From assembly GCF_039830145.1 (NCBI RefSeq), contig NZ_CP156082.1, positions 1-64,000 on the forward strand: a stretch of 64,000 bases of DNA, read 5' to 3'. Shown here piece after piece: positions 26,181-35,451 of this stretch; the stretch's first letter is position 1; each line of letters opens with the position of its first letter. This DNA is from Croceibacterium sp. TMG7-5b_MA50 (GTDB lineage: Bacteria; Pseudomonadota; Alphaproteobacteria; Sphingomonadales; Sphingomonadaceae). Below the pieces are notes generated by a model. That model did no database searches and was not told where the DNA came from. It was given only the letters and a program-made list of their open reading frames with translations. Made by a program: the position numbers and the translations under genes.

Positions 26181-27098
26181 ATGTCGTCCGCATGGTCGTC
26201 CGAACGCCGCCAGTTCCAGGCCTTCGCCCTGCTGGGCCTCGTCATGGTGTTGTGGGCGGGCAATTCCATCGTCGCGCGGGCGTTCAGGCTGGACATCCCG
26301 CCCTTCACCCTGGCGCTGGGTCGGTGGGTGATCGCGTCGGCCATCATCCTGCCTTTCGCCTGGGGTCAGTTGCGGCAGGACCGGGCGGCGCTGCTACGCA
26401 GTTGGCATGTCGTCCTGCTGCTGGGGCTGCTGGGCATCGGCGCGTTCAACGCGCTGCTCTATACTGGCCTGCAATATTCCACGGCCACCAATGCGCTGCT
26501 GCTGCAGGCGCTGACCCCGGCGCTGGTGACCGTGCTGGACCGGGTGCTGTTCGGCACGCGCACCACGCCACTCAGGGTGCTGGGCATCGTGGCCTCGATC
26601 GCTGGCGTCGCGACCATCGTGTTCGCCGGCGATCTTGCAGCCGCCATGCGGCTGGCGTTACGCCGGGCGGACCTGTTCCTGCTGGGTTCGGCGATGGTCT
26701 GGACGTTCTACACTCTGCTGCTGCGGCTGAAGCCGCCGGTGGCGGGCACCAGCCTGGTGGCGGTGACCTTCGTCATCGGCATCCTCGCCATGGCGCCACT
26801 TGCCATGTGGGAATGGGCACGGGGCCTGACGGTGAACTGGTCCGGCGGGGTGGTCGGCGCCTTCCTGTATGTCGGCATCCTGCCCTCGCTCGTCTCCTAC
26901 CTCATCTACAACTGGGCGGCGGGCGTGGTCGGGCCGGCGCGCGCCACGCAGACGCTGACGCTGATGCCGCTGTTCGGCGCCATCCTGTCCGCTGCCTTGC
27001 TGGGGGAGGCGCTGCACCCGTACCACTTCGCCGGCATGGCGCTGATCGTCGCGGGCATCGGCCTGTCTGCCCTTGGCGCGCGGCCTTCGGCATCCTAG
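26181..27098 (+). CDS. DMT-superfamily EamA transporter
   Basis: Drug/metabolite transporter-type permease of 305 residues with ten predicted helices in two EamA repeats. The first has LVMVLWAGNSIVARAF and LQYSTATNALLLQALTPALV. The second has SLVSYLIYNWAAGVVGPARATQTLTLMPLFGAILSA. Substrates in the family range from amino acids to nucleotide sugars and cannot be read from sequence. It precedes ubiE by 10 bases and may drive the downstream run. Confidence 0.9.
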   Translation: MSSAWSSERRQFQAFALLGLVMVLWAGNSIVARAFRLDIPPFTLALGRWVIASAIILPFAWGQLRQDRAALLRSWHVVLLLGLLGIGAFNALLYTGLQYSTATNALLLQALTPALVTVLDRVLFGTRTTPLRVLGIVASIAGVATIVFAGDLAAAMRLALRRADLFLLGSAMVWTFYTLLLRLKPPVAGTSLVAVTFVIGILAMAPLAMWEWARGLTVNWSGGVVGAFLYVGILPSLVSYLIYNWAAGVVGPARATQTLTLMPLFGAILSAALLGEALHPYHFAGMALIVAGIGLSALGARPSAS

Positions 27099-27108
27099 AG
27101 GACGAAGC

Positions 27109-27855
27109 ATGAGCGATATGCCCCCCGCAGAGCAGGTTTCCTTCGGCTACCAGGATGTCGCGCCGGAGGAGAAGACCCGGCGTGTCGGCGCCGTCTTCAG
27201 CAACGTGGCGGCGAAGTACGACGTCATGAACGACGCCATGAGCGCGGGGATGCACCGCCTGTGGAAGGACCGCTTCGTGCGGCGGGTAAAGCCCCGCAGC
27301 GGGGAGGCGATTCTGGACATGGCGGGCGGCACCGGCGACATTGCCTTCCGCATGGCAGCCAGCGGCGCGGCGGTGACCGTCGCCGACATCAACCAGGACA
27401 TGCTGGACGTCGGCGTGGAACGCGCGGTGGAACGCGGGATCGACACGCTGGTCTGGTCCCGCCAGGACGCATCCGCGCTGACCTATCCAGACCGCGTGTT
27501 CGACGCCTACACCATTGCCTTCGGCATCCGTAATGTGACCGACGTACAGGCGGGCCTGAACGAGGCTTACCGCGTGCTGCGCTATGGCGGGCGGTTCTTC
27601 TGCCTGGAGTTCTCGACCACCACCTGGCCGGGCTTCAAGGAAGCGTACGACCTTTATTCGCATCAACTGGTGCCACGCATCGGGCAGGCCATCGCGGGCG
27701 ATGCGGAGAGCTACCGCTACCTTATCGAATCGATCCGCCGCTTCCCCTCCATGCCGGAGTTCGAGGGCATGATCCGCAAGGCGGGCTTCGTGCGGACGAA
27801 GGTGGAGCCGATCCTGGGCGGGGCGGTGGCGATCCATTCCGGGTGGAAGGCCTGA
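27109..27855 (+). CDS. ubiE: Bifunctional demethylmenaquinone/2-methoxy-6-polyprenyl-1,4-benzoquinol methylase
   Basis: SAM-dependent C-methyltransferase of ubiquinone synthesis, 248 residues from ATG 27109 (GAGGACGAAGC ahead). Landmarks are VFSNVAAKYDVMNDAMSAGMHRLWKD, the SAM motif ILDMAGGTGDIAFR, and ALTYPDRVFDAYTIAFGIRNVTD. The C-terminal segment YRYLIESIRRFPSMPEF followed by GFVRT is also typical. Followed by ubiB 10 bases on, as usual in alphaproteobacteria. Confidence 0.97.
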   Translation: MSDMPPAEQVSFGYQDVAPEEKTRRVGAVFSNVAAKYDVMNDAMSAGMHRLWKDRFVRRVKPRSGEAILDMAGGTGDIAFRMAASGAAVTVADINQDMLDVGVERAVERGIDTLVWSRQDASALTYPDRVFDAYTIAFGIRNVTDVQAGLNEAYRVLRYGGRFFCLEFSTTTWPGFKEAYDLYSHQLVPRIGQAIAGDAESYRYLIESIRRFPSMPEFEGMIRKAGFVRTKVEPILGGAVAIHSGWKA

Positions 27856-27865
27856 CCGCCGCTTC

Positions 27866-29425
27866 ATGACCGCACCTGCCACGCACATCCTGCGCCTGCT
27901 CGGCTGGGGGCGCACGCTGGCGCGCCATGGCGCGCTGCGCCCGATCGAGCGGAATGCGAATACGCCCGGACCGGTCCGCCGGCTGGTCCGCGTTGCGCGG
28001 TTTGGCACGCGTCAGCCGGCGGAGCCCGACTTCGCCGCGGCCTTCCGCGCGATCGGGCCGGCGGCGATCAAGCTTGGCCAGTCGCTCGCCACCCGGCCCG
28101 ACATCGTGGGCGACGATGCGGTGCGAAACCTCCTCAGCCTGCAGGACAACCTGCCGCCCGTCCCGTTCGAGGCGATCCGCGCGCAGATCGAACGCAGTTT
28201 CGAGGCGCCGCTCGACCGGCTGTTCGCCTCCGTCGACCCGGTGCCGGTCGGTGCCGCCTCCATCGCGCAGGTCCACAAGGGCGTCACGCTGGACGGCCGC
28301 ACCGTCGCCATCAAGGTGCTGCGCCCCGGCGTTCGCGAACGGCTGGCGCGCGATATCGACACCTATGAATGGGCCGCCGCCCATCTTGAGGCGCTGGGCG
28401 GGGAAGCCGGTCGCCTGCGCCCGCGTCTCACCATCGCGAATTTCAAACGCTGGACCAATCGGGAATTGGACCTGCGCCGCGAAGCCGCCAGTGCCAGCGA
28501 ACTGGCCGAGGCGATGCGCGGCTTCGGCGGGTATAATGTGCCCGCCATCGACTGGGACCGGACCAATGGCCGGGTGATGACGGTCGAATGGATCGATGGC
28601 ATCAAGATCGCCGACATCGCCGCCCTGCGCGCCGCCGGCCACGACATGCCGGACCTCGCCCGCCGGCTGGTGCTCGCCTTCCTGACGCAGGCGATCAGCG
28701 GCGGGTTCTTCCATGCCGACATGCACCAGGGCAATCTGTTCGTGCGCGCCGATGGCGGCATCGTGGCGATCGATTTCGGCATCATGGGCCGCATCGACCA
28801 GCGCGCCAGGCAATGGCTGGCGGAGATCCTGTACGGTCTCACCACCGGCAATTACCGGCGCGTGGCTGAGATCCATTTCGAGGCGCAGTACGTGCCCGGC
28901 CACCATTCGGTCGAGGAATTCGCCACCGCCCTTCGCGCGGTGGGCGAACCGATGCGCGGCAAGCCGGTGAGCGAGCTGAGCGTGGGCCAGATGCTGGACG
29001 GCCTGTTCGCCATTACCCGCGACTTCGACATGCAGACCCAGCCGCATCTGCTGCTGTTGCAGAAGACCATGGTGATGGTCGAAGGCATCGCCACCCAGCT
29101 CGATCCCGGCATCAACATGTGGGATGTCGCGGCGCCCTTCGTGCGCAGCTGGATCCGTGACGAGTTGGGGCCGGAGGCGGCGCTGGCCGACCGCATCCGC
29201 ACAGACACCGAAACGCTGCTGCGCATCCCGGCGCTGATCCGCCGGCTGGAGGAGCAGTACCCGCCCCGTGGCGGCGCGCCGGAGGCGCCGCCGCTGCCCA
29301 AGGTGGGCCTCCTGTGGGAACGGCGGGGCCAAGGGCGCGGCCGGTTCTGGCCGGGCTACCTGCTGGCGGCGATCGGCGGCGGGCTGCTGGTCTGGGCCGG
29401 TGCCGTGACCGGGTGGCTCGCATGA
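27866..29425 (+). CDS. ubiB: UbiB/COQ8-family ubiquinone biosynthesis kinase-like protein
   Basis: Atypical protein-kinase-like ATPase needed for ubiquinone synthesis, 519 residues. It shows the KxGQ motif AAIKLGQSLATRPD, the A-rich nucleotide loop PVGAASIAQVHKG, the lysine in TVAIKVLRPG, FFHADMHQGNLFV and the metal motif AIDFGIMGRI. The C terminus has a single hydrophobic helix (YLLAAIGGGLLVWAG), the usual membrane anchor. Its stop overlaps the start of the following membrane protein gene. Confidence 0.95.
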   Translation: MTAPATHILRLLGWGRTLARHGALRPIERNANTPGPVRRLVRVARFGTRQPAEPDFAAAFRAIGPAAIKLGQSLATRPDIVGDDAVRNLLSLQDNLPPVPFEAIRAQIERSFEAPLDRLFASVDPVPVGAASIAQVHKGVTLDGRTVAIKVLRPGVRERLARDIDTYEWAAAHLEALGGEAGRLRPRLTIANFKRWTNRELDLRREAASASELAEAMRGFGGYNVPAIDWDRTNGRVMTVEWIDGIKIADIAALRAAGHDMPDLARRLVLAFLTQAISGGFFHADMHQGNLFVRADGGIVAIDFGIMGRIDQRARQWLAEILYGLTTGNYRRVAEIHFEAQYVPGHHSVEEFATALRAVGEPMRGKPVSELSVGQMLDGLFAITRDFDMQTQPHLLLLQKTMVMVEGIATQLDPGINMWDVAAPFVRSWIRDELGPEAALADRIRTDTETLLRIPALIRRLEEQYPPRGGAPEAPPLPKVGLLWERRGQGRGRFWPGYLLAAIGGGLLVWAGAVTGWLA

Positions 29426-30588
29426 TGCTGGGCACGGTGATCGGCCCGCGCGTGCAGCCGCTGACGCCGCTTGGCCGGTGGGAGGTGCTCGGCCGTCCGC
29501 TGCGCGCCCTGCGGCCCGGGCCGGCGCTCGCCGGTCTGCTGCTGTTGCTGCTCGCCCTGGTGTGGAGCGGCGTCGCTATGCAGCGGTTCGAGGAGGTCAA
29601 GCAGGCCCGCGCCGCCGAGGTCATGAAGAAGCGCAAGATGGGCCGCAAGGGTGACATCGCGCTGTACCAGCGGATCAACGACCGCTTGGCCCGCGGGCAG
29701 GACTACTACACCGTCGCGCTGGATGAGCAGCGCAACAACCATTATCCGGTGAAGCCCTTCGTCACAGTGCGCATGCCGACGCTGGCCTGGTCTTCGCTGC
29801 TGCTGGGGCCAACGGCGTGGAAGTGGCTCGGCATGGGGCTGCTCGCCGCCGTCGCGCTCGCCTGGGCGACCCATCTGCGCCAGCTTGCCTCCGCGCCGGA
29901 ACGGCTGCTGGTGCTGGGGGTGACGGTCGCCGCCGGATGGCAGGCGCTGATGCCGCAGATCGGGCTGAAGCACGACGTGGTGGCCGGCCTGCTGCTGTCG
30001 CTCGGCTTCGCGCTCTACCGCCCGCAGCGCTGGTGGCCCGCATGGTTCGCGGTGCTGCTGGCCGTGCTGGTGCGCGAACTGGCAGTTCCGTTCGTGCTGG
30101 TCTGGGCGGCGGTCGCGCTGCTGGGCCGTCGCTGGACGGAACTGCGCGCCGTGCTGCTGCTGCTCGCGCTGTGTATCGCCGCCATCGCGCTCCACGCCTG
30201 GAACGTCCATGCCGCGCAATTGCCCGGCGATCCCGCGTCCCCGGGCTGGAGCGAGCGGCTGGGCCTGCCGCTGGTCTGGGGCAGCTTCGCCGACGTCACC
30301 CTGCTGCGCTACCTTCCGGCGTGGAGCGCCGGACCGCTCGCTTTGCTGGCGCTGGTCGGCTGGGCCGGGATCGGCGGGCGCACCGGGCTGTTCGCGCTGG
30401 CGTGGTTCGGCGGGATGAGCGTCGCGGTCGCCCTGTTCGCGCGGGCCAACACCTTCTACTGGGTACTCGTCATGCTGCCGGGGTACTTCGTGGGTCTGGC
30501 GCTGGCGCCCCGCGCGCTGGCCGACTGGATACAGGCGGCGCGCGGCCGCATCCGCCGCCCGCGCCACGGCACGCTGCTGGGCGCATGA
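29422..30588 (+). CDS. Polytopic membrane protein of unknown function, GT-C-like
   Basis: A 388-residue protein with an N-terminal helix (about 33-51), a soluble loop of some 75 residues, and about eight further helices. The loop pattern GDIALYQRINDRLARGQDYY, then a YP..P dipeptide region and VRMPTLAW, recalls the first periplasmic loop of GT-C glycosyltransferases (acidic residues, then YY, then a PTL turn). That link is inferred from pattern only. It is translationally coupled on both sides, to ubiB (ATGATG overlapping TGA) and coaBC, so it is part of the operon. No family was recognised with confidence. Confidence 0.75.
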   Translation: MMLGTVIGPRVQPLTPLGRWEVLGRPLRALRPGPALAGLLLLLLALVWSGVAMQRFEEVKQARAAEVMKKRKMGRKGDIALYQRINDRLARGQDYYTVALDEQRNNHYPVKPFVTVRMPTLAWSSLLLGPTAWKWLGMGLLAAVALAWATHLRQLASAPERLLVLGVTVAAGWQALMPQIGLKHDVVAGLLLSLGFALYRPQRWWPAWFAVLLAVLVRELAVPFVLVWAAVALLGRRWTELRAVLLLLALCIAAIALHAWNVHAAQLPGDPASPGWSERLGLPLVWGSFADVTLLRYLPAWSAGPLALLALVGWAGIGGRTGLFALAWFGGMSVAVALFARANTFYWVLVMLPGYFVGLALAPRALADWIQAARGRIRRPRHGTLLGA

Positions 30589-31829
30589 GCGGGCAGCGGC
30601 GCATCCTGCTGATCGTGGGCGGCGGCATCGCGGCCTACAAATCGTGCGAGCTGGTCCGCCTGCTGGCCAAGGCCGACGTCGCTGTCACCTGCGTGCTGAC
30701 CGATGCCGGGGCCGAGTTCGTGACGCCGATGACGCTCGCCACCCTGTCCGGCAATCGGGTCCACACATCGCTGTGGGACGCGGGCGAGGAGGCGGAGATC
30801 GGCCACATCCAGCTCAGCCGCGCGGCGGACCTGGTGGTAGTGTGCCCGGCGACGGCGGACCTGCTGGCCAAGATGGCGCACGGCCTGGCGAGCGATCTTG
30901 CCACCACGCTGTTGCTGGCGACCGACACGCCGGTGCTGGCGGTTCCGGCGATGAATGTCCGCATGTGGCAGCACCCTGCCACGCAGCGGAACCTCGCCAC
31001 CCTGCGCGGCGATGGCGTGACGGTTATGGAGCCGGACGAGGGGCCGATGGCCTGCGGCGAATACGGCCCCGGCCGCCTGCCGGAGCCGGAGCAGATCGCG
31101 GCGGAGATCGCCCGCCTGCTGGGCCGGGTGGTGGCCGATCCGCTGGCCGGCCAGCCGGATTTCGCCCCCGCAGCCCCGCGACCGCTGAATGGCCGCCACC
31201 TGCTGGTGACCGCCGGGCCGACGCACGAAGCGATCGACCCCGTCCGCTTCATCGCCAACCGGTCGAGTGGGCGGCAGGGCTTCGCCATCGCCGCCGCCGC
31301 CGCCGATGCGGGCGCCCGCGTGACTCTGGTGGCGGGGCCGGTCTCGCTATCCACTCCGCCGGGTGTCGACCGGGTCGATGTGGAGAGCGCGAGCGAGATG
31401 CAGGCGGCGGTGCACGCCGCGTTGCCGGCGGATGCCGCCGTGATGGTGGCCGCCGTCGCCGACTGGCGCCCGGCCGCCGCCGCCACGGCCAAGCTGCCCA
31501 AATCGGGAATCGCCGACAGCGGCATCCCGTTGGCCGCCAATCCCGACATCCTCGCCGAACTCGCCCGCGATCCGCAGCGCCCGCGCCTGCTGGTCGGCTT
31601 CGCGGCCGAGACCGGCGACCCGCTGGCAAGCGCGACCGAGAAGCGCATCCGCAAGGGCGCGGACTGGATCGTCGCCAACGACGTGTCGGGTGACGTGATG
31701 GGCGGCAGCGCCAATCAGGTCCACCTCGTGACCGACAGCGGGGTGGAAGACTGGCCGCATCTGCCCAAAGAGGAGGTCGCCCGCCGCCTCGTCGCCCGCA
31801 TTGCAGAGGCACTCGCCACCGATGACTGA
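30585..31829 (+). CDS. coaBC: Bifunctional phosphopantothenoylcysteine decarboxylase/phosphopantothenate-cysteine ligase
   Basis: Makes phosphopantothenoylcysteine and decarboxylates it to phosphopantetheine for coenzyme A. 414 residues. The CoaC half has GGGIAAYKS (12-20), catalytic H74 in [14 protein letters not shown] (121-124) and catalytic C157 in [12 protein letters not shown]. The CoaB half from about 200 has [25 protein letters not shown] and [10 protein letters not shown]. The internal ATG at 30585 overlaps the previous stop; upstream frame is shadow. Confidence 0.97.
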   Translation: MSGQRRILLIVGGGIAAYKSCELVRLLAKADVAVTCVLTDAGAEFVTPMTLATLSGNRVHTSLWDAGEEAEIGHIQLSRAADLVVVCPATADLLAKMAHGLASDLATTLLLATDTPVLAVPAMNVRMWQHPATQRNLATLRGDGVTVMEPDEGPMACGEYGPGRLPEPEQIAAEIARLLGRVVADPLAGQPDFAPAAPRPLNGRHLLVTAGPTHEAIDPVRFIANRSSGRQGFAIAAAAADAGARVTLVAGPVSLSTPPGVDRVDVESASEMQAAVHAALPADAAVMVAAVADWRPAAAATAKLPKSGIADSGIPLAANPDILAELARDPQRPRLLVGFAAETGDPLASATEKRIRKGADWIVANDVSGDVMGGSANQVHLVTDSGVEDWPHLPKEEVARRLVARIAEALATDD

Positions 31830-32280
31830 TCCCGTTCCCGTCCGCATCCTGCGCCTGCCGCACGGCGCCGGCCTGGCGCTGCCAGCCTATGCCACGGCAG
31901 GGGCCGCCGGGATGGACGTGCTGGCGGCGGAGGACGTGACGCTGGCGCCAGGCATGCGCCATGCCGTGGGCACCGGCCTCGCGCTGGCGATCCCCGCCGG
32001 GTACGAGATCCAGGTTCGCCCGCGGTCCGGCCTGGCGCTTATGCACGGTATCACCGTGCCCAACACCCCCGGCACGATCGACAGCGATTATCGCGGCGAG
32101 CTGAAGGTCATCCTGATCAATCACGGGGCCGAACCCTTCGCCATCCAGCGCGGCGACCGCATCGCTCAACTGGTGCTCGCGCCCGTGGTGCAGGCTGCGT
32201 GGATGGAGGCGGAGACGCTGGACGAGACGGCGCGCGGCGCCGGCGGCTTCGGCTCTACCGGCGGCCACCTGCGCCTCTGA
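31822..32280 (+). CDS. dut: dUTP diphosphatase
   Basis: Hydrolyses dUTP to dUMP, keeping uracil out of DNA and feeding dTMP synthesis. The 152-residue trimeric-type enzyme shows the motifs AGAAGMDV (27-34), RPRSGLA (66-72), [10 protein letters not shown] (84-93, catalytic Asp/Tyr region), RGDRIAQLV, and the flexible C-terminal arm [10 protein letters not shown]. It overlaps the coaBC end by eight bases. Confidence 0.97.
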   Translation: MTDPVPVRILRLPHGAGLALPAYATAGAAGMDVLAAEDVTLAPGMRHAVGTGLALAIPAGYEIQVRPRSGLALMHGITVPNTPGTIDSDYRGELKVILINHGAEPFAIQRGDRIAQLVLAPVVQAAWMEAETLDETARGAGGFGSTGGHLRL

Positions 32281-32288
32281 CCCGGACC

Positions 32289-33482
32289 GTGCCAGCCGCC
32301 CCTTACGATGCCATCGTCCTCGGCGCGGGAGCGGCGGGGCTGATGTGCGCCGGGGTTGCGGGGCAGCGCGGACGCCGCGTGCTGGTGCTCGATCATGCGG
32401 CCCGGCCGGGCAACAAGATCCTGATCTCCGGCGGCGGGCGGTGCAACTTCACCAATATCGGTACCGCGCCCGATCGGTTCCTGTCCGCCAACCCGCATTT
32501 CGCCCGCTCCGCGCTCGCCCGCTACACGGCCGCGGACTTCGTGGCGCTGGTCGATCGGCATGGCATCGCCTGGCACGAGAAGACGCTGGGGCAATTGTTC
32601 TGTGACGGTTCCGCCCGGCAGATCGTCGATCTGCTGCTGGCGGAATGCGACGCCGCGGCGGGCCACAGTGGGCAGGTAGAGGTGCGCTGCGGGGACGCGA
32701 TCACCGATGTCGCTCATGCGGACGGCGTCTTCCGGGTCACGGCGGGCAGGCAGGAGCATCACGCACCGGCGCTGGTGGTGGCCACCGGTGGACCATCCAT
32801 CCCGAAGCTCGGCGCCACCGGCTTCGCCTATGACCTCGCCCGCCGGTTCGGTCTGAAGGTGGTGGAGCCGCGCCCGGCGCTGGTGCCGCTGACCCTGCCG
32901 GGGGAGGAGCTGCTGTTCCGCCAGCTTTCCGGTATTGCGGCGCCGGTCGTCGCCAGCACCGGGAAGACGAGCTTCGCGGAGGCTGCCCTGTTCACGCACA
33001 AGGGGCTGTCTGGGCCGGCGATTCTGCAGGTCTCGTCCTATTGGCGGCACGGGCAGGCTGTCGGGATCGACTTCCTGCCTGACGCGCCCGCCGGTTGGCT
33101 GCGCCAGGCGAAGCGCGATGCCCCGCGCCAGACGGTGCCGCGCCTGCTGGCCCGCCACCTGCCGGACCGGCTGGCGGAGGCGCTGGGCGAACGGCTCGCG
33201 CTTGGCGGCGATCTGGGGAACCTGCCCGATGCGAAGCTGGCGGCGGCGGAGCAGCGTCTGTCCGCCTGGCAGTTCACACCGTCGGGCAGCGAAGGCTATG
33301 CCAAGGCGGAGGTTACGGCGGGCGGGGTCGCCACGGCCGGCCTGTCGGGGCAGACCATGGCGGCGCGCCATCTACCGGGCCTGCACTTCATCGGGGAGGC
33401 GGTGGATGTCACCGGCTGGCTCGGCGGGTATAATTTCCAATGGGCCTGGGCCAGCGGCTGGGCCGCCGCGCAGGCACTATAG
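32289..33482 (+). CDS. BaiN/HI0933-like NAD(P)/FAD-dependent oxidoreductase
   Basis: Flavoprotein of 397 residues starting at a GTG eight bases after dut. The FAD motif GAGAAGLMCA is near the N terminus, followed by GNKILISGGGRCNFTN, a strong HI0933-family signature. Further landmarks are ATGGPSIPKLGATGFAYD, ALFTHKGLSGPAILQ and GEAVDVTGWLGGYNFQWAWASG. Physiological substrates of these enzymes are unknown except for bile-acid and some reductase roles, so no substrate is proposed. Confidence 0.93.
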   Translation: MPAAPYDAIVLGAGAAGLMCAGVAGQRGRRVLVLDHAARPGNKILISGGGRCNFTNIGTAPDRFLSANPHFARSALARYTAADFVALVDRHGIAWHEKTLGQLFCDGSARQIVDLLLAECDAAAGHSGQVEVRCGDAITDVAHADGVFRVTAGRQEHHAPALVVATGGPSIPKLGATGFAYDLARRFGLKVVEPRPALVPLTLPGEELLFRQLSGIAAPVVASTGKTSFAEAALFTHKGLSGPAILQVSSYWRHGQAVGIDFLPDAPAGWLRQAKRDAPRQTVPRLLARHLPDRLAEALGERLALGGDLGNLPDAKLAAAEQRLSAWQFTPSGSEGYAKAEVTAGGVATAGLSGQTMAARHLPGLHFIGEAVDVTGWLGGYNFQWAWASGWAAAQAL

Positions 33483-33485
33483 AAA

Positions 33486-33515
33486 AGGCGGCGAACCCTT
33501 GCCGGGCCGCCGCCT
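33486..33515. terminator. Bidirectional intrinsic terminator
   Basis: 8-bp stem AGGCGGCG/CGCCGCCT with a 14-base loop, flanked by AGAAAA on the left and GTTTCTGTT on the right. It can therefore stop transcripts from the flavoprotein gene and from the convergent DUF4136 gene. Confidence 0.65.
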
Positions 33516-33542
33516 GTTTCTGTTGTCGCTGGAGCGCCGCCG

Positions 33543-34244
33543 TCAGCGGTTGTCGCGACGGACCGGCTGATCCTCCGGCGCGATGGAGATGCGCAGCGTC
33601 TCGCCCGAATTGCCCGGGAAGTCGGTGAACATCGCCTCGACCAGGTTGGGCACCAGGTACTGCAGCCGGTTGCTGGTCGACACGGCCTGCGCACTGCCTT
33701 CGAACAGACGCTGACCATCGGCCACGCGGTCGATCTTCACGTCGATGCCGCTGGTGTAGATGGTGTAGCTGCGGACATCGTTGCCCCAGCCGCCGCCCCA
33801 GCCGCCCCAGCCGCCGCCGTAGAAGCCCGGATGGAAGCCGTAGCCCCAGCGGCTGAACCGGCCGAAGCCGCCACCCCAACCGCCCCAGCCGCCCCACGGA
33901 CCGAAGCCGGCCGACGGGTAGGAGCGGACGCGTTCCCGACCGTTGTCCACGCCATAATCGAACCGGACCAGCAGCGTCGCGCTGTCGGGGGAGGCGGCGC
34001 GGGCATAGCCAAGCTGCCCCATCTCCGCCGCGATCCGCTCGGCATAGGTGCTGAATTCGAGACTGTTGGCGAGGGCCGGATCCTCCGGCACGATGGCAAA
34101 GCTCTGGCCCGTGGGGGCAGGCAACTGCGCCTGGAAGCGGGATACATCCGCGTTGAACGGGGTCGCACAGGCGGCAACCCCGGCCAGCAGCAGCGGGGCA
34201 CTGACCAGCTTGGCGCGGTGGGTTAGTCGTGACACGAACGACAT
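33543..34244 (-). CDS. DUF4136 lipoprotein with Gly/Trp-rich insert
   Basis: Envelope lipoprotein of 233 residues. The signal ends LLLAGVAAC (C26 lipidated). DUF4136 signs are the YAERIAAEMGQLGYARA segment, LLVRFDYGVDNG, and the C-terminal VDVKIDRVADGQRLFEGSA and AMFTDFPGNSGETLRI. Residues about 113-154 form a low-complexity stretch of Gly, Trp, Phe and Tyr (GGWGGWGGGFGRF and similar), an insert commonly seen in sphingomonad members. Function is unknown. The 168 bases upstream to trpS hold its promoter; no clear motif was seen. Confidence 0.88.
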   Translation of the reverse strand: MSFVSRLTHRAKLVSAPLLLAGVAACATPFNADVSRFQAQLPAPTGQSFAIVPEDPALANSLEFSTYAERIAAEMGQLGYARAASPDSATLLVRFDYGVDNGRERVRSYPSAGFGPWGGWGGWGGGFGRFSRWGYGFHPGFYGGGWGGWGGGWGNDVRSYTIYTSGIDVKIDRVADGQRLFEGSAQAVSTSNRLQYLVPNLVEAMFTDFPGNSGETLRISIAPEDQPVRRDNR

Positions 34245-34412
34245 GCGATTCTCTCCAGCGATGCTGGGCCGGCACGCCAGACGCGGGAATGCGACCCGTC
34301 TGGGATATAGGGGACGCCCGGCCCCAATACGATAGCCCGCGCTATATGCGCGACGCGGTGAACGGCGATTGAATGGATCGCCGTCCTAAACCGTTGCAAA
34401 ACAACCGTTTGT

Positions 34413-35426
34413 TTATCGCACCATGCCCAGCGCCTGGTAGGTCCGCTCCAGCGTCGGTCCGGCCAGCGCGCGCGCCTTCGCCGACCCGTCCGACAGCACC
34501 GAGTCGAGCGCCGCACGATCTTCCAGCAATTGCGTGAAGCGCGTGGTGATCGGCGCCAGCACCTCCACCAGCAGCTCGCCCAGCTTCGGCTTGAACGCGC
34601 CAAAGCCTTGCCCGGCATGCTCCGCCAGCACCGTGTCCACGCTGCTGTCCGCGAGCGCGGCATAGATGGTGACGAGGTTCAACGCCTCAGGCCGGTCAGC
34701 GAGGCCGGCCTTCTCACCCGGCAGCGGCTCGGGATCGGTCTTCGCCTTCTTGACCTTCTTCATCACCTCGTCCGGCGCATCCGTCAGGTTGATCCGGCTC
34801 ATGTCCGATGGGTCGGACTTGCTCATCTTGGCGCTGCCGTCGCGCAGGGACATGATCCGGGCGGCGGCTGGCGGGATGATGGGATCGGGCAGGGTGAAGA
34901 CCGGCGCATCCTCCGATGCGAAGTCGTTGTTGAATTTCTGCGCGATGTCGCGGGCCAGCTCCAGATGCTGCTTCTGGTCCTCCCCCACGGGTACATGCGT
35001 CGCCTGGTACAGCAGCACGTCCGCCGCCTGCAGCACGGGATAGGTGAACAGGGCGACGCTGGCGCCCTCCCGGTTCTTGCCCGACTTGTCCTTGAACTGC
35101 GTCATGCGGCCGAGCCAGCCCATGCGGGCGGTCCCGTTCAGCAGCCACTGCAGCTCCGCATGCTGGGGCACCTGCGCCTGGTTGAACAGGATGGAACGCG
35201 CCGGATCGATCCCACAGGCGACCAGCGCGGCGGCCAGCTCCAGCGTGCCGGCGCGCAAGGCAGCGGGATCGTGCGGCATGGAGATGGCATGCATGTCCGC
35301 CAGGAAGAACAGGCATTCGCCGCCTGACGGCAGATTGTCCTGCATCCGCACCCAGTTGCGGATCGCGCCGAGGTAATTGCCGAGGTGGAGCTGCCCGGTG
35401 GGCTGGATGCCGGAGACGATACGCAT
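34413..35426 (-). CDS. trpS: Tryptophan-tRNA ligase
   Basis: Class I aminoacyl-tRNA synthetase charging tRNA-Trp, 337 residues. The HIGH-type motif is GQLHLGNYLG (11-20) and KMSKS is at 200-204. Other landmarks are FFLADMHAIS, VPVGEDQKQHLELARDIA and QFKDKSGKN. The ATG at 35426 gives the usual N terminus MRIVSGIQPTG; frame extension upstream is shadow. It lies 25 bases downstream of murJ on the same strand. Confidence 0.97.
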   Translation of the reverse strand: MRIVSGIQPTGQLHLGNYLGAIRNWVRMQDNLPSGGECLFFLADMHAISMPHDPAALRAGTLELAAALVACGIDPARSILFNQAQVPQHAELQWLLNGTARMGWLGRMTQFKDKSGKNREGASVALFTYPVLQAADVLLYQATHVPVGEDQKQHLELARDIAQKFNNDFASEDAPVFTLPDPIIPPAAARIMSLRDGSAKMSKSDPSDMSRINLTDAPDEVMKKVKKAKTDPEPLPGEKAGLADRPEALNLVTIYAALADSSVDTVLAEHAGQGFGAFKPKLGELLVEVLAPITTRFTQLLEDRAALDSVLSDGSAKARALAGPTLERTYQALGMVR

Positions 35427-35451
35427 GGGGCGTGCCCCTACCACATCGCCC

